Assembly: GCF_029892785.1 (NCBI RefSeq) | Contig: NZ_JARXXA010000008.1 | Location: 124,001 to 188,000 of the forward strand | From: Parabacteroides sp. PH5-46 | Lineage (GTDB): Bacteria; Bacteroidota; Bacteroidia; Bacteroidales; Tannerellaceae | Reading direction: 5' to 3' | DNA: 64,000 bases | Shown here: in pieces, positions 43,852 to 53,409 of the stretch | Position numbering within the stretch: position 1 is the stretch's first letter | Layout: each line of letters starts with the position of its first letter | The notes under the pieces: generated by a model | What the model was told of the DNA's origin: nothing | Databases searched by the model: none | The model's input: only the letters and a program-made list of their open reading frames with translations | Position numbers and translations under genes: made by a program

Positions 43852-45492
43852 ATGATGAAATTTAGAGTATTAGTGTATGTTTTCTTTTTTGTGCCATGTA
43901 TTTCTTATGCTCAACATTCATTGGATTCTTTATTGTTTCAGTTGGATGAGGCGATAGAGAATCATGAGGTTTATGTGAATCAGAAGGAAGAGCGTATCAG
44001 GCATCTCAAGAAAAGATTGAATACTGTAACTAAAAACACAGTAGAAGAATATAATCTGACTGCTGCAATCTATGATGAATATCGTCCTTATATCTGCGAT
44101 TCTGCTATCTATTACAAGAATAAGAATGTGCAAATAGCCAGGCAACTGAAAGATGTTGAACGTTTGTATGAAAGCAAATTAGAGATGGCTTCTCTGATGG
44201 CTTCTACAGGGATATATATGGAGGCTGTAGAGTTTTTGGGACTTATAAACCGAGCTAAAATACCTGCGCATTTACTGACAAACTATTATCATACGTATGA
44301 ACGGGTTTATTCGGAGTTGGCTTATTATACTCAGGATACTCAGGGTGCACAACGTTACCGGCAAATTGCGAATCAATATCAGGATTCGTTACGGCAAATC
44401 CTTACTCCGGATAATGAACTCTATTATACATTGGAAGAGACAGCTTTGCGTTATTCTAATAATGTAAACGAAGCCCTTGCCATAAATTTAAGGCTCTTGG
44501 AAAAGCATGAGTTAGGAACTCGTGAATATGCCATTACCGCTTATAACCGGGCGCTGGATTACAGACAGGCCGGAAATACGGAAGGAGTGAAATATTATCT
44601 GGCGCTTTCTGCTTTGTCGGATATTCTTTCTGCTACAAAAGATCATGCCTCTTTGTGGATGTTGGCCGAGATCCTGTATAATGAGAATGATATGGAGAGG
44701 GCGTATAATTATATTCGTTATTCCTGGAGTGAAACTGTATTCTATAATGCCCGCCTCCGGAGTCTGCAAAGTGCTGTGATCCTTTCTTTGATAGATAAAA
44801 CGTATCAGGCAACGATTGAAAAGCAAAATGATAAACTTCAGAAGTATCTGTATTTGATCAGTATCCTGGCTGTCTTATTGATTATTGCGTTTTTCTATAT
44901 TTACAGGCAGATGAAACGTATAGCTATCGTACGACGATATTTACAGAAGGCCAATGCAAATCTGAAGCAATTGAATAAAGAGCTAAATCAAGTTAATGAA
45001 CAATTGAAGTCTGTCAATATAGACCTTTCCGAATCCAATAATATAAAAGAAGAATATATTGGGCACTTTATCAAGCTTTGTTCTACTTATATTGATAAAA
45101 TGGATGCTTTCCGGCGTATGGTACATAAGAAAATCAGTACAGGGAAAACCGCAGAGTTGCTGAGAACAACAGCTTCTCATGAAATGATGGATAAAGAAGC
45201 AGAAGAACTCTATGTTAATTTCGATAAAGCCTTCTTACAGATATTTCCGGATTTTGTAGAAAAAGTCAACGATTTATTGATCGACGAAGAAAGAATCATA
45301 TTAAAGAAAGATGAATTACTGAATACGGAATTACGCATCTTGGCTCTTATTCGCCTAGGTATTAACAACAGTTCACAAATAGCCGACTTTCTTCGCTATT
45401 CGGTTAATACAATTTATAATTATCGCGCCAAAATAAAAAACAGAGCCAAATCACGTGATGATTTTGAGGAGTTAATAGCATTAATTAGATAG
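43852..45492 (+). CDS. DUF6377 transmembrane TPR regulator of the PUL
   Basis: The 546-residue protein has a signal peptide (about 1-21), a TPR-like helical sensor region (about 40-320), and one membrane helix (about 332-351). A coiled coil (about 360-400) leads to a C-terminal HTH (ELRILALIRLGINNSSQIAD, then NTIYNYRAKIKNRAKS). Proteins of this family lie beside SusC/SusD loci and probably sense a glycan signal in the periplasm and act on transcription. It lies 386 bp upstream of SusC, on the same strand, separated by a 22-bp repeat array. Confidence 0.85.
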   Translation: MMKFRVLVYVFFFVPCISYAQHSLDSLLFQLDEAIENHEVYVNQKEERIRHLKKRLNTVTKNTVEEYNLTAAIYDEYRPYICDSAIYYKNKNVQIARQLKDVERLYESKLEMASLMASTGIYMEAVEFLGLINRAKIPAHLLTNYYHTYERVYSELAYYTQDTQGAQRYRQIANQYQDSLRQILTPDNELYYTLEETALRYSNNVNEALAINLRLLEKHELGTREYAITAYNRALDYRQAGNTEGVKYYLALSALSDILSATKDHASLWMLAEILYNENDMERAYNYIRYSWSETVFYNARLRSLQSAVILSLIDKTYQATIEKQNDKLQKYLYLISILAVLLIIAFFYIYRQMKRIAIVRRYLQKANANLKQLNKELNQVNEQLKSVNIDLSESNNIKEEYIGHFIKLCSTYIDKMDAFRRMVHKKISTGKTAELLRTTASHEMMDKEAEELYVNFDKAFLQIFPDFVEKVNDLLIDEERIILKKDELLNTELRILALIRLGINNSSQIADFLRYSVNTIYNYRAKIKNRAKSRDDFEELIALIR

Positions 45493-45538
45493 GTTCTCTA
45501 ACCTGTTGTTTTTCATGTTGTTATTTTGATTTTAAATT

Positions 45539-45626
45539 GCATGCATGTAATTTGCAAAACGTATGCATGCGATTTCGAAAACCCACCCATGCGATTTTTT
45601 AAACGTATGCGTACGTTTTTTTTCTT
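45539..45626. repeat. 22-bp periodic palindromic repeat array 2
   Basis: Four units begin at 45539, 45561, 45583 and 45605. Aligned columns share CATGCGATTT and AAAC, with a degenerate last unit. Inner palindromes include GCATGCATG-type cores and AAACGTATGCGTACGTTT (45601-45618). The array starts 47 bp after the DUF6377 stop codon and lies 252 bp upstream of SusC. The sequence is unrelated to the array at 9401 but the period is identical. Confidence 0.88.
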
Positions 45627-45825
45627 CATGCAGCAGCCTCTCTTATATACTGTAATTTACTTGAATTTTAACAACCTTTTGTGTTTTAAAATCTTCATTT
45701 TCCTCCACTTTCTTTATTATCTTCCATTTATTTAAACGACTGTATTACAGGTCGATAATATTGTGTTTGTGTCCAAAAAATCCACTTAATGACCACCCTT
45801 GCTTAAAAGTGAAATAGTGTTTAAT

Positions 45826-45833
45826 TATATTTG
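45826..45833 (+). promoter_or_regulatory. -7 box of the susC-like operon
   Basis: TATATTTG is followed by GTGATG and lies about 44 bp before the first possible SusC start. The upstream TTG at 45799-45801 is rather far (24 bp). Confidence 0.45.
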
Positions 45834-45877
45834 TGATGATTAAATAAATGTTTTGTTAAACCTTTAAATGTTAGGTA

Positions 45878-48800
45878 ATGCCAAATATTCTAAATCCATT
45901 GAAATATTCTTTTTCAACTAATACTAAATTAAACTATTCATGTATGGGAACTAATTTCTTTAAAATGAAAATCCCTCTTATGTTAATGTTACTGATAGTA
46001 GGGTTTACTCTGTCAGTACAGGCACAGAACGCCAAAAACGTCAGAGGTGTGGTAACTGACTCTGCAGGAGAGCCATTGCCAGGTGTAAACATTATTGTAA
46101 AAGGAACAACACTGGGTACAATTGCGGACTTTGACGGCAATTATGAAATCAATGTACCGGGTGATGATGCTGTTTTGGTGTTTTCTTATATCGGCCATGC
46201 TACATCAGAAGTAAAAGTAGGTAGCCGTGTTATGGTAAATGTGGTGTTGGAAGAAGACTCCAAACTGATTGAAGAAGTTGTAGTTATAGGTTATGGTACG
46301 GTTGCCAAGAAGGATGTAACAACGGCTGTGTCTGTTGTTTCCTTGAAAGACCTTGACGAGCGTCCAATCATTTCTGCAGCCCAGGCTATCCAGGGAAAAG
46401 CGGCTGGTGTTAACGTTTATCAGCCTAATGGTGCTCCGGGTCAGGAAATCGTGATCCGTGTACGTGGTACTACCTCTTTTAAAGGTAGTAATGATCCGCT
46501 GTATGTAGTAGACGGTGTTCCTGTGGACAACCTTAACTTCCTTTCGCCTAATGATATTGCCAGCTTGCAGATCTTGAAAGATGCGTCTTCGGCAGCTATT
46601 TATGGTTCGCGTGCCGCTAATGGTGTAGTACTTATCACCACCAAGCAGGCCAGCGCAGGAGGAGCTAAAGTAGCGGCTAGTATACAAGTGGGAGTTAATA
46701 ATGTATCCAACCAGATCGAGTCGTTAAATGCACGGCAATACAAAGAATTGATGGACGAACTGCGTCCGGGCTCCATACCGGAAGGTATAACAGACCAAAC
46801 CGATTGGTTCAAAGAAGTATACGGAACCGGTGTTACACAGAATTACCAGTTACAAGTATCTGACGGTAATGAGAAATTACGCTATTTCGTATCGGGTGGT
46901 TACCTGGATGAGAAAGGGGTGCTTAGCTCGGCTTTCTTCCGCCGCTATAACCTTCGTGCTAATATAGACAGCCAGGTGCGTAAGTGGTTGAACGTGGGTT
47001 TGAATATGTCTTATTCAGACAATTCAAGTAATGGTGTATCAACAGGCCAGGGTTCCAACCGTGGCGGTGTGGTATTGGCAGTTGTAAACTTACCGACAGC
47101 TTCTACTATTAAAAACAGTGAAGGTTTGTACAATCGTACGTTCTTCGGACAGAATATTACCAACCCGATAGAGTCTATTGAAAATGGAAAGAACAACTCA
47201 AACAAAGAGAATCGTTTGATTGCTTCCGGAAATATGACGATTACGTTTATGCCGGAACTGAATCTTAAGTCTTCTTTCACGCTGGACCGTCGCAATGGTA
47301 AAGAGACAGGTTTTACTCCTCCGGTACATAGTTCAGACCGTGATGACTGGGGAAGTGCGTGGGATAACCGTACAACAAACACCTTGTTGATATTTGACAA
47401 TGTATTAACGTATAAAAAAACATTTGCAGACAAACATAACGTAGAAGCAATGGTGGGTACCTCATGGACCGATTCGGAATGGACAAGGAGTTATATCAAT
47501 GGATCACACTTTAAAGATGCATCCATCCACACTCTCAATGCTGCCAATAAAATTGCCTGGAACAATACCGGTTCACAAGCGGCTGAGTGGGGCATTATGT
47601 CTATGTTCGGGCGTTTGTCTTACAATTATGAAAGTAAATATTTGCTGACTGTTAACATCCGTCGTGACGGTTCATCTAAACTGCATCCGGATCATCGCTG
47701 GGGTATATTCCCTTCGGCATCAGCCGCATGGCGTATCTCAGCAGAAGGCTTTATGAAGGATATAGAATGGCTGGACGACCTGAAGCTCAGAGCCGGTTGG
47801 GGACAGACTGGTAACCAATCAGGTGTGGGCGATTATGCCTATCTGCAACGTTACAACATTGGTCGCCAGGCTTGGTTTGAAACAGGCAAAGAAGATGCGC
47901 TTCCAACTATTACACAGGCAAACCTTCGTACGTCCGACCTTACATGGGAAACGACTACTCAAACAAACGTTGGTTTGGACATTACGCTGTTCAAAGACCG
48001 CTTAAACCTGGTAATGGATTACTATTACAAGTACACAACTGATATGTTGATGGAAGTATCATTACCTTCCGGAGCCGCTGCTGCAAACAGTATCGTAAGA
48101 AATGAAGGAGAAATGATGAACCGTGGTTTTGAATTGGCTATTAACTCACGCAACCTGGTTCGTGAATTCCAGTGGAATACCGACTTTAATATCTCTTTCA
48201 ACAAGAACAAACTGGAAAAACTGGAATTGCAACAAATCTATTATGATGCGGAAACAACCCAGGCTTTCCACCAGACCCGTGTAGTACGTAACGAACCGGG
48301 ACGTTCATTGGGTGGCTTCTATGGCTATATCAGTGACGGCGTTAATCCCGAAACAGGCGAATTAATGTATCGCGACATCAATGAAGATGGCAAGATCACA
48401 GCTTCGGACAAGACCTATATTGGCGATCCGAACCCAACGTTTACGTATGGACTTACTAATACATTCTCATATAAAGGATTCAGTCTGAGCCTCTTTATTC
48501 AGGGATCAGTAGGCAATGATATCTTTAATGCCTCCAAAGGGGATACACAAGGTATGTATGACCTGAAGAACCAGTCGACAGAAGTATTGAAACGCTGGCG
48601 CACACCGGGACAAATCACTGATGTACCTAAAGCCGGATTCAACCTGCAACCATCTACCTATTTCATTGAAGATGGCAGCTATTTGCGTTTGAAAGACATC
48701 TCACTTTCTTATAATTTCAGAGGTGGTATCCTAAACAAGCTAGGCGTTTCTCGCCTGCAACCTTATGTAACGGCGCGTAACCTGCTTACAATAACGAAAT

Positions 48801-48919
48801 ACGACGGCATGGACCCAGAAGTAAACCAATGGGGAAGTAATGGAGCTGTACAAGGTATTGACTGGGGAACGTATCCGCATAGCAAATCATTTGTATTTGG
48901 ATTAAATGTTGAATTCTAA
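45878..48919 (+). CDS. SusC/RagA-family TonB-dependent outer-membrane transporter
   Basis: The 1013-residue frame has an N-terminal extension, a signal sequence (about 30-49, ending SVQAQ), and a carboxypeptidase-like domain (about 53-125, VRGVVTDSAGEPLPGVNIIV). The TonB-box/plug start is EEVVVIGYGTVAKKDV, followed by a plug (PLYVVDGVPVDNLNFL) and a 22-strand-type barrel ending in FVFGLNVEF. It imports glycan fragments with the SusD lid. Starts at 45944 or 45965 are also possible; the track of hydrophobic residues fits any of them. SusD follows 12 bp later. Confidence 0.94.
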   Translation: MPNILNPLKYSFSTNTKLNYSCMGTNFFKMKIPLMLMLLIVGFTLSVQAQNAKNVRGVVTDSAGEPLPGVNIIVKGTTLGTIADFDGNYEINVPGDDAVLVFSYIGHATSEVKVGSRVMVNVVLEEDSKLIEEVVVIGYGTVAKKDVTTAVSVVSLKDLDERPIISAAQAIQGKAAGVNVYQPNGAPGQEIVIRVRGTTSFKGSNDPLYVVDGVPVDNLNFLSPNDIASLQILKDASSAAIYGSRAANGVVLITTKQASAGGAKVAASIQVGVNNVSNQIESLNARQYKELMDELRPGSIPEGITDQTDWFKEVYGTGVTQNYQLQVSDGNEKLRYFVSGGYLDEKGVLSSAFFRRYNLRANIDSQVRKWLNVGLNMSYSDNSSNGVSTGQGSNRGGVVLAVVNLPTASTIKNSEGLYNRTFFGQNITNPIESIENGKNNSNKENRLIASGNMTITFMPELNLKSSFTLDRRNGKETGFTPPVHSSDRDDWGSAWDNRTTNTLLIFDNVLTYKKTFADKHNVEAMVGTSWTDSEWTRSYINGSHFKDASIHTLNAANKIAWNNTGSQAAEWGIMSMFGRLSYNYESKYLLTVNIRRDGSSKLHPDHRWGIFPSASAAWRISAEGFMKDIEWLDDLKLRAGWGQTGNQSGVGDYAYLQRYNIGRQAWFETGKEDALPTITQANLRTSDLTWETTTQTNVGLDITLFKDRLNLVMDYYYKYTTDMLMEVSLPSGAAAANSIVRNEGEMMNRGFELAINSRNLVREFQWNTDFNISFNKNKLEKLELQQIYYDAETTQAFHQTRVVRNEPGRSLGGFYGYISDGVNPETGELMYRDINEDGKITASDKTYIGDPNPTFTYGLTNTFSYKGFSLSLFIQGSVGNDIFNASKGDTQGMYDLKNQSTEVLKRWRTPGQITDVPKAGFNLQPSTYFIEDGSYLRLKDISLSYNFRGGILNKLGVSRLQPYVTARNLLTITKYDGMDPEVNQWGSNGAVQGIDWGTYPHSKSFVFGLNVEF

Positions 48920-48931
48920 ATAAGTAAATAA

Positions 48932-50470
48932 ATGAAAACGAAATATATTATATCCATTCTGTCTGCCTGTCTGATGGCGTCCTGTTCGTTGGGCTATGAT
49001 CCGTTAGATACGTATTCTGATGTGACGGAAGGAGTAAGTACGGATAGTGTTCAGGTAGTCTTTAAGGATAAAGAAGCTGTACTATCACACAGACAAACAT
49101 TGTTGGATGTATACAAAAATGGCCAGGAGCACTGGTATCTTGATATGTTATTGCTTGCCGAATCACATTCGGATAATGCATACGCCGGTTCGCCTAATGC
49201 AGAAACAACTCCCTTTGAAGTAAACTCTATCGAAGGTTCCAATACCAACCTGAAACGTGACTGGAACGGACATATGGGGAATATAGCACAGGCCAATAAG
49301 ATGATCTGTCATATCGACGAAGTAAAAGATCCGTCTCTTACAGATGCTGAGAAACGCCAATACAAAGCGGAAGCCAAAATCCTGCGTGGGATGATCTACT
49401 TCGACATGGTACGTATCTGGGGAAATGTACCTTTGGTAATCACTACCGCTGGGGATATCTCTTCTGAAACAGTAACAGATGTATATCCGGCTTATTTCCC
49501 TCCACAAACAGATGAACTCACTATCTATCAGCAGATAGAAGAAGATTTGCTTGAAGGCTTGCAATATGCACAGAATAATACTCCGGATGATAAAAGACAA
49601 TTCACAAAGTCGGTAGCGCGTGCATTATTGGCAAAGGTATATGCCGAGAAGCCATTGCGTGATTATGACAAAGTGATTAAGTATGTAGATGAGCTGGCAA
49701 GTGACGGTTTTGCTTTGCTAGATAACTTCAGCGACCTTTTCGAAGTGGTTCTGACTGATCCGAATCTACCTCCTTCACAGGAAAACAAAGCAATTGAAAC
49801 AAAAACGCGTAACTCGAAAGAAACCATCTTTGAAGCTCAGTTCTTCCCTGCAAATACAAACTGGGTCGTTTGGATGTTGGGACGCCCCTTGAATGACTGG
49901 ACATTCTATTTCACATGGCTGAAGTGGATTACTCCTTCGCGCGACCTGATCAAAGCATTCAATAGCGAAACCGGGGATAAACGTTATGAGCAGACCGTTG
50001 TATACTACCAATGTGACTGGAATGTGTATTATCCGGCTAATAATTATGCTTTTATGTATAAGTGCCGTAGTGCGTACAATAGTATGATAAAGATGCGTTA
50101 TGCAGATCTTCTTTTGCTTAAGGCTGAAGCTCTTATTAGTAAAGGTGATTATGCAGGGGCTGCACAGATTATCAATCAAACGCGCCGTCGTGCAGGTCTT
50201 TCGGCTCTGCCTACATCAGCTTCTGCCAGCAAAGATGCTATTCTGAATGCTTATTTGAAAGAACGTCGCCTGGAGCTGGCTCTTGAAGGGCAGCGTTGGT
50301 TCGACCTTGTACGCTTGGATAAGGTAGAAGAAGTAATGAATGCTGTATATGCCAAAGACGAAGGACGTCCGGCTCAGGTATATCCTTTCACTTCTTTGTC
50401 GTATATCCTGCCCATTCCACAGGATGTGATTGATCAAAATCCGAATCTGGTTCAAAATCCTGGTTATTAA
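48932..50470 (+). CDS. SusD/RagB-family glycan-binding lipoprotein
   Basis: The 512-residue protein has a lipoprotein signal with Cys18 (LMASCSLG). It carries SusD helices (AEAKILRGMIYFDMVRIWGN near 150) and the C-terminal RagB block (LKERRLELALEGQRWFDLVR, then YILPIPQDVIDQNPNL). It sits on the outer face of the cell as the lid of the SusC transporter and binds the polysaccharide. It lies 12 bp after SusC and 32 bp before a surface glycan-binding-like gene. The substrate is inferred from the GH30 gene downstream. Confidence 0.94.
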   Translation: MKTKYIISILSACLMASCSLGYDPLDTYSDVTEGVSTDSVQVVFKDKEAVLSHRQTLLDVYKNGQEHWYLDMLLLAESHSDNAYAGSPNAETTPFEVNSIEGSNTNLKRDWNGHMGNIAQANKMICHIDEVKDPSLTDAEKRQYKAEAKILRGMIYFDMVRIWGNVPLVITTAGDISSETVTDVYPAYFPPQTDELTIYQQIEEDLLEGLQYAQNNTPDDKRQFTKSVARALLAKVYAEKPLRDYDKVIKYVDELASDGFALLDNFSDLFEVVLTDPNLPPSQENKAIETKTRNSKETIFEAQFFPANTNWVVWMLGRPLNDWTFYFTWLKWITPSRDLIKAFNSETGDKRYEQTVVYYQCDWNVYYPANNYAFMYKCRSAYNSMIKMRYADLLLLKAEALISKGDYAGAAQIINQTRRRAGLSALPTSASASKDAILNAYLKERRLELALEGQRWFDLVRLDKVEEVMNAVYAKDEGRPAQVYPFTSLSYILPIPQDVIDQNPNLVQNPGY

Positions 50471-50502
50471 TTCGGTTAAGAAACATATTAAAAATTTGAA
50501 AT

Positions 50503-51894
50503 ATGAATTCATTATATAAGTTTTGTATCTTGCTGGGGATAGCTACTTTGTTGTTTGCTTCATGCGATGACGAATATGGCCCTCGCAAAGAATCAACACC
50601 GGTGATACAATCGGCTGGTATAACTCCCGCCAGCTTCACCTTTGGCGACTCCATAACACTGACGGCCTCTCTCATAGATCCGGCTACTACTCTTTCTATG
50701 CTGGATTATGAAATCGTATCGGAAAACAGAGTAATCACCTCCGGAAGCATTCCTGTAAATGGGGAGACGGTTGAGGTTTCTCATCCTATTTTCGTTCCGC
50801 TGTTAAGCAATCAGGCGGATAATGCGAATGTAAAAGTTAATCTGGTAGTTACTAATATCTTGAAAGGTTCTGTTTCTTCAGAAATAACTGATCTGACAGG
50901 GAAACGTCCTGTATACAACCAGCTTTACCTGGTTGCCGATGATGGTAATGTAGCTGTTCTTAAAGCACAGTCGGCGGATAAGTATGTCGGTTCTGATCTT
51001 ACATTTGACAGTTCGTTCAACTTTAAGATAGCAGAAAAGATCAATGCAGATAACACAATAGACTACTCTGGGGCGGTTTATGGCAATGTAAATGGCAAAA
51101 TAGCCATGATTGACGAAAAAGGCGAGTCTGCATTTGCTTATACGCCCAATGTAGATTACACAAAGTCATTTACATATGACAATTTTGCATTCAGTGTGAC
51201 TGCTGCCGGTAGTGCTCTGGGAGCTGACGATATTGCATTGAGCGCTTTTGGCGAACAGGATGTATATAACGAATCATTCCGTACGCTAACACGTAAGCTT
51301 GAAAACGGAAAGACATATACTCTTGTTGGTAAATTAGCAGACAAGGTAAATGTTTACAATCCGGATTTCTTTGAACGTACATCAAATAGCAAAGTGAAGT
51401 TCTTAGGCGAAACAGGCGAATACACGATTTATTATAACCCGGTTCGCAAGAACATAATCGTAGGAGTAGATAATCCTTCTTATCCTCAATACTTGCTGGC
51501 TTGTGGTTATGGACTGGGATATCCTACAAACGTAACTTCTGCGGAAATTGCTGCTGTGTATAGTGGACATCAACGGACACATACAGACTGGGGCTTCGGG
51601 CATGTAATGAACTATGTGCTGCTGCGCCGTGTGAGCGAAGGTGTGTATCAGGGTACCTTCTATACTCCGGGAGATAACGATCATTACGCAGGTTTCAAGC
51701 CGTTTGAAAACACAGGTTGGGGCAATGAAAAGAAAGCCGGAAGCTTCACATTCACCGGAGAAAAGATCATTACCGGAGATAACGACTGGACCATTCCTAA
51801 CGGAGATAACGACCCGCGCATAGAATCGACTAATTATCGTTTTACTGTGAATTTGAATAATAATACAGTACATGTTGAAAAAGTAACGCTTTAA
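50503..51894 (+). CDS. surface lipoprotein, SusE/SGBP-like (PUL)
   Basis: The 463-residue lipoprotein (Cys21 in LLFASCDDEY) has an Ig-like N-terminal domain (about 33-125) followed by SusE-like beta-rich domains ending VNLNNNTVHVEKVTL. By place (after SusD, before GH30) it is a surface glycan-binding protein that holds the polysaccharide for SusC/SusD. It has aromatic-rich loops (HTDWGFGHVMNYVLL) that could contact sugar. I judge it a DUF5125/SusE-type protein but cannot fix the family. It is 4 bp upstream of the GH30 gene. Confidence 0.78.
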   Translation: MNSLYKFCILLGIATLLFASCDDEYGPRKESTPVIQSAGITPASFTFGDSITLTASLIDPATTLSMLDYEIVSENRVITSGSIPVNGETVEVSHPIFVPLLSNQADNANVKVNLVVTNILKGSVSSEITDLTGKRPVYNQLYLVADDGNVAVLKAQSADKYVGSDLTFDSSFNFKIAEKINADNTIDYSGAVYGNVNGKIAMIDEKGESAFAYTPNVDYTKSFTYDNFAFSVTAAGSALGADDIALSAFGEQDVYNESFRTLTRKLENGKTYTLVGKLADKVNVYNPDFFERTSNSKVKFLGETGEYTIYYNPVRKNIIVGVDNPSYPQYLLACGYGLGYPTNVTSAEIAAVYSGHQRTHTDWGFGHVMNYVLLRRVSEGVYQGTFYTPGDNDHYAGFKPFENTGWGNEKKAGSFTFTGEKIITGDNDWTIPNGDNDPRIESTNYRFTVNLNNNTVHVEKVTL

Positions 51895-51898
51895 TAAA

Positions 51899-53398
51899 AT
51901 GAAAAGAATATTATATCAGATAAATGTACTCTTGATTGCCATGCTTTGTAGTTTCACTGCATGTAGTGACTCTAATAAAGAGAAAGGTGGTGAAGAGGGA
52001 ACACAGGAGGAACCAGCAAAAGCGGATGTAACGATGTATGTCACAACGAATACACGTTCGCAGGAATTTAAGAAACAGACTGCTGCATTCAGCGATAAAA
52101 GCAATATGTCTCCCAGTACTATTAAACTGGAACCGACTACGCGTTATCAGACAATGGATGGTTTTGGTGCTGCCGTAACAGGATCATCTTGTTATAACCT
52201 TATGCAGATGTCGAAAGAGAACCGGGATAAATTCCTGAAAGAAACATTCTCAACAACGGAAGGTATGGGGCAGAGCTATATCCGTATATCCATCGGTTGT
52301 TCAGATTTCTCTCTCAGTGAATACACTTGTTGCGATGAGGTTGGTATTGAGAATTTCGGCCTTACATCAGAAGAAACAGATTATGTTTTCCCGATTCTGA
52401 AAGAAATTCTGGCCATTAATCCGGATGTGAAGATCATGGGCTCGCCTTGGACTTGCCCCCGCTGGATGAAAGTAAATAACCTGACGGATATGCAACCTTT
52501 CAATTCATGGACAAGCGGACAGTTGAATCCGAAGTATTATGCGGATTATGCAACTTATTTCGTGAAGTGGATTCAGGCGCTTGAACAACAAGGTTACAAA
52601 ATTTATTCTGTAACTCCGCAGAACGAACCCTTGAACCATGGGAATTCAGCTTCCTTGTTTATGGGTTGGAAAGAGCAACTTGAGTTTGTAAAGAATCACA
52701 TGGTTCCTCAGTTTAAGAGTGCAGGCTTGAATACAAAGATCTACCTGTTCGACCATAATTACAATTACGATAATATGGCTGACCAGAACGATTATCCGGT
52801 AAAGATTTATGATGCTGGCATTGACGGTGATATTGTAGCCGGAGCGGCATATCACAACTATGGGGGCGATAAGTCCGAACTATTGGATATCCAGGAACGT
52901 TATCCGGATAAAGAACTGGTTTTCACGGAAACATCCATCGGTACATGGAATGATGGACGCAACCTTGAGGTTCGCTTGATTGAAGATATGCGCGAAGTGG
53001 CACTTGGAACTGTAAATAATTGGTGTAGAGGTGTTATTGTTTGGAATCTGATGCTTGACAGTGAGCGGGGACCCAACCGCGAAGGCGGATGTCAGACTTG
53101 CTATGGTGCAGTAGATATCGACAGGGCAACCTATTCGTCTATCACACGTAATTCACACTATTACATTATAGGACACATGTCATCAGTTGTAAAACCTGGA
53201 GCTGTACGTATCGGAACTTCCGGTTTTTCGGATGCTGGCTTTTACTTCTCTGCGTTTGAGAATCCGAATGGAACATACTCTGTAGTATTGCTCAATAGTA
53301 ATACCAGCAATAAGATGGTTACGATTGATGACGGCAAGAACCACTTCAGCTACGAGGTACCTGCAAAATCTGTTATATCATATCTTTGGAAAAAATAA
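51899..53398 (+). CDS. glycoside hydrolase family 30, probable endo-beta-1,6-glucanase
   Basis: The 499-residue lipoprotein (Cys22 in SFTACSDS) has a GH30 TIM barrel with side beta-domain. Motifs are YQTMDGFGAAVTGSSC near the start, acid/base Glu243 in TPQNEPLNHG and nucleophile Glu344 in VFTETSIG. The WNLMLDSERGPN segment is typical of subfamily 3-like enzymes. GH30_3 enzymes cut beta-1,6-glucan such as pustulan or yeast wall glucan. Lipidation and its place in the operon suggest it works at the cell surface. The subfamily is judged from motifs only. Confidence 0.87.
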   Translation: MKRILYQINVLLIAMLCSFTACSDSNKEKGGEEGTQEEPAKADVTMYVTTNTRSQEFKKQTAAFSDKSNMSPSTIKLEPTTRYQTMDGFGAAVTGSSCYNLMQMSKENRDKFLKETFSTTEGMGQSYIRISIGCSDFSLSEYTCCDEVGIENFGLTSEETDYVFPILKEILAINPDVKIMGSPWTCPRWMKVNNLTDMQPFNSWTSGQLNPKYYADYATYFVKWIQALEQQGYKIYSVTPQNEPLNHGNSASLFMGWKEQLEFVKNHMVPQFKSAGLNTKIYLFDHNYNYDNMADQNDYPVKIYDAGIDGDIVAGAAYHNYGGDKSELLDIQERYPDKELVFTETSIGTWNDGRNLEVRLIEDMREVALGTVNNWCRGVIVWNLMLDSERGPNREGGCQTCYGAVDIDRATYSSITRNSHYYIIGHMSSVVKPGAVRIGTSGFSDAGFYFSAFENPNGTYSVVLLNSNTSNKMVTIDDGKNHFSYEVPAKSVISYLWKK

Positions 53399-53409
53399 AA
53401 AATAGCTTT

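Larger units (their letters stand above)
45493..45877. other. intergenic region between PUL regulator and SusC
   Basis: No gene is seen. It contains the second 22-bp array (45539-45626) and the SusC -7 box TATATTTG (45826-45833), with an AT-rich stretch between them. Confidence 0.55.

Noticed and set aside
46205-46687. 160-aa minus-strand frame inside SusC
   Set aside because: Antisense shadow of a strongly conserved SusC plug region.
51403-51873. 156-aa minus-strand frame inside the PUL lipoprotein gene
   Set aside because: Antisense to a real lipoprotein; no recognisable features.
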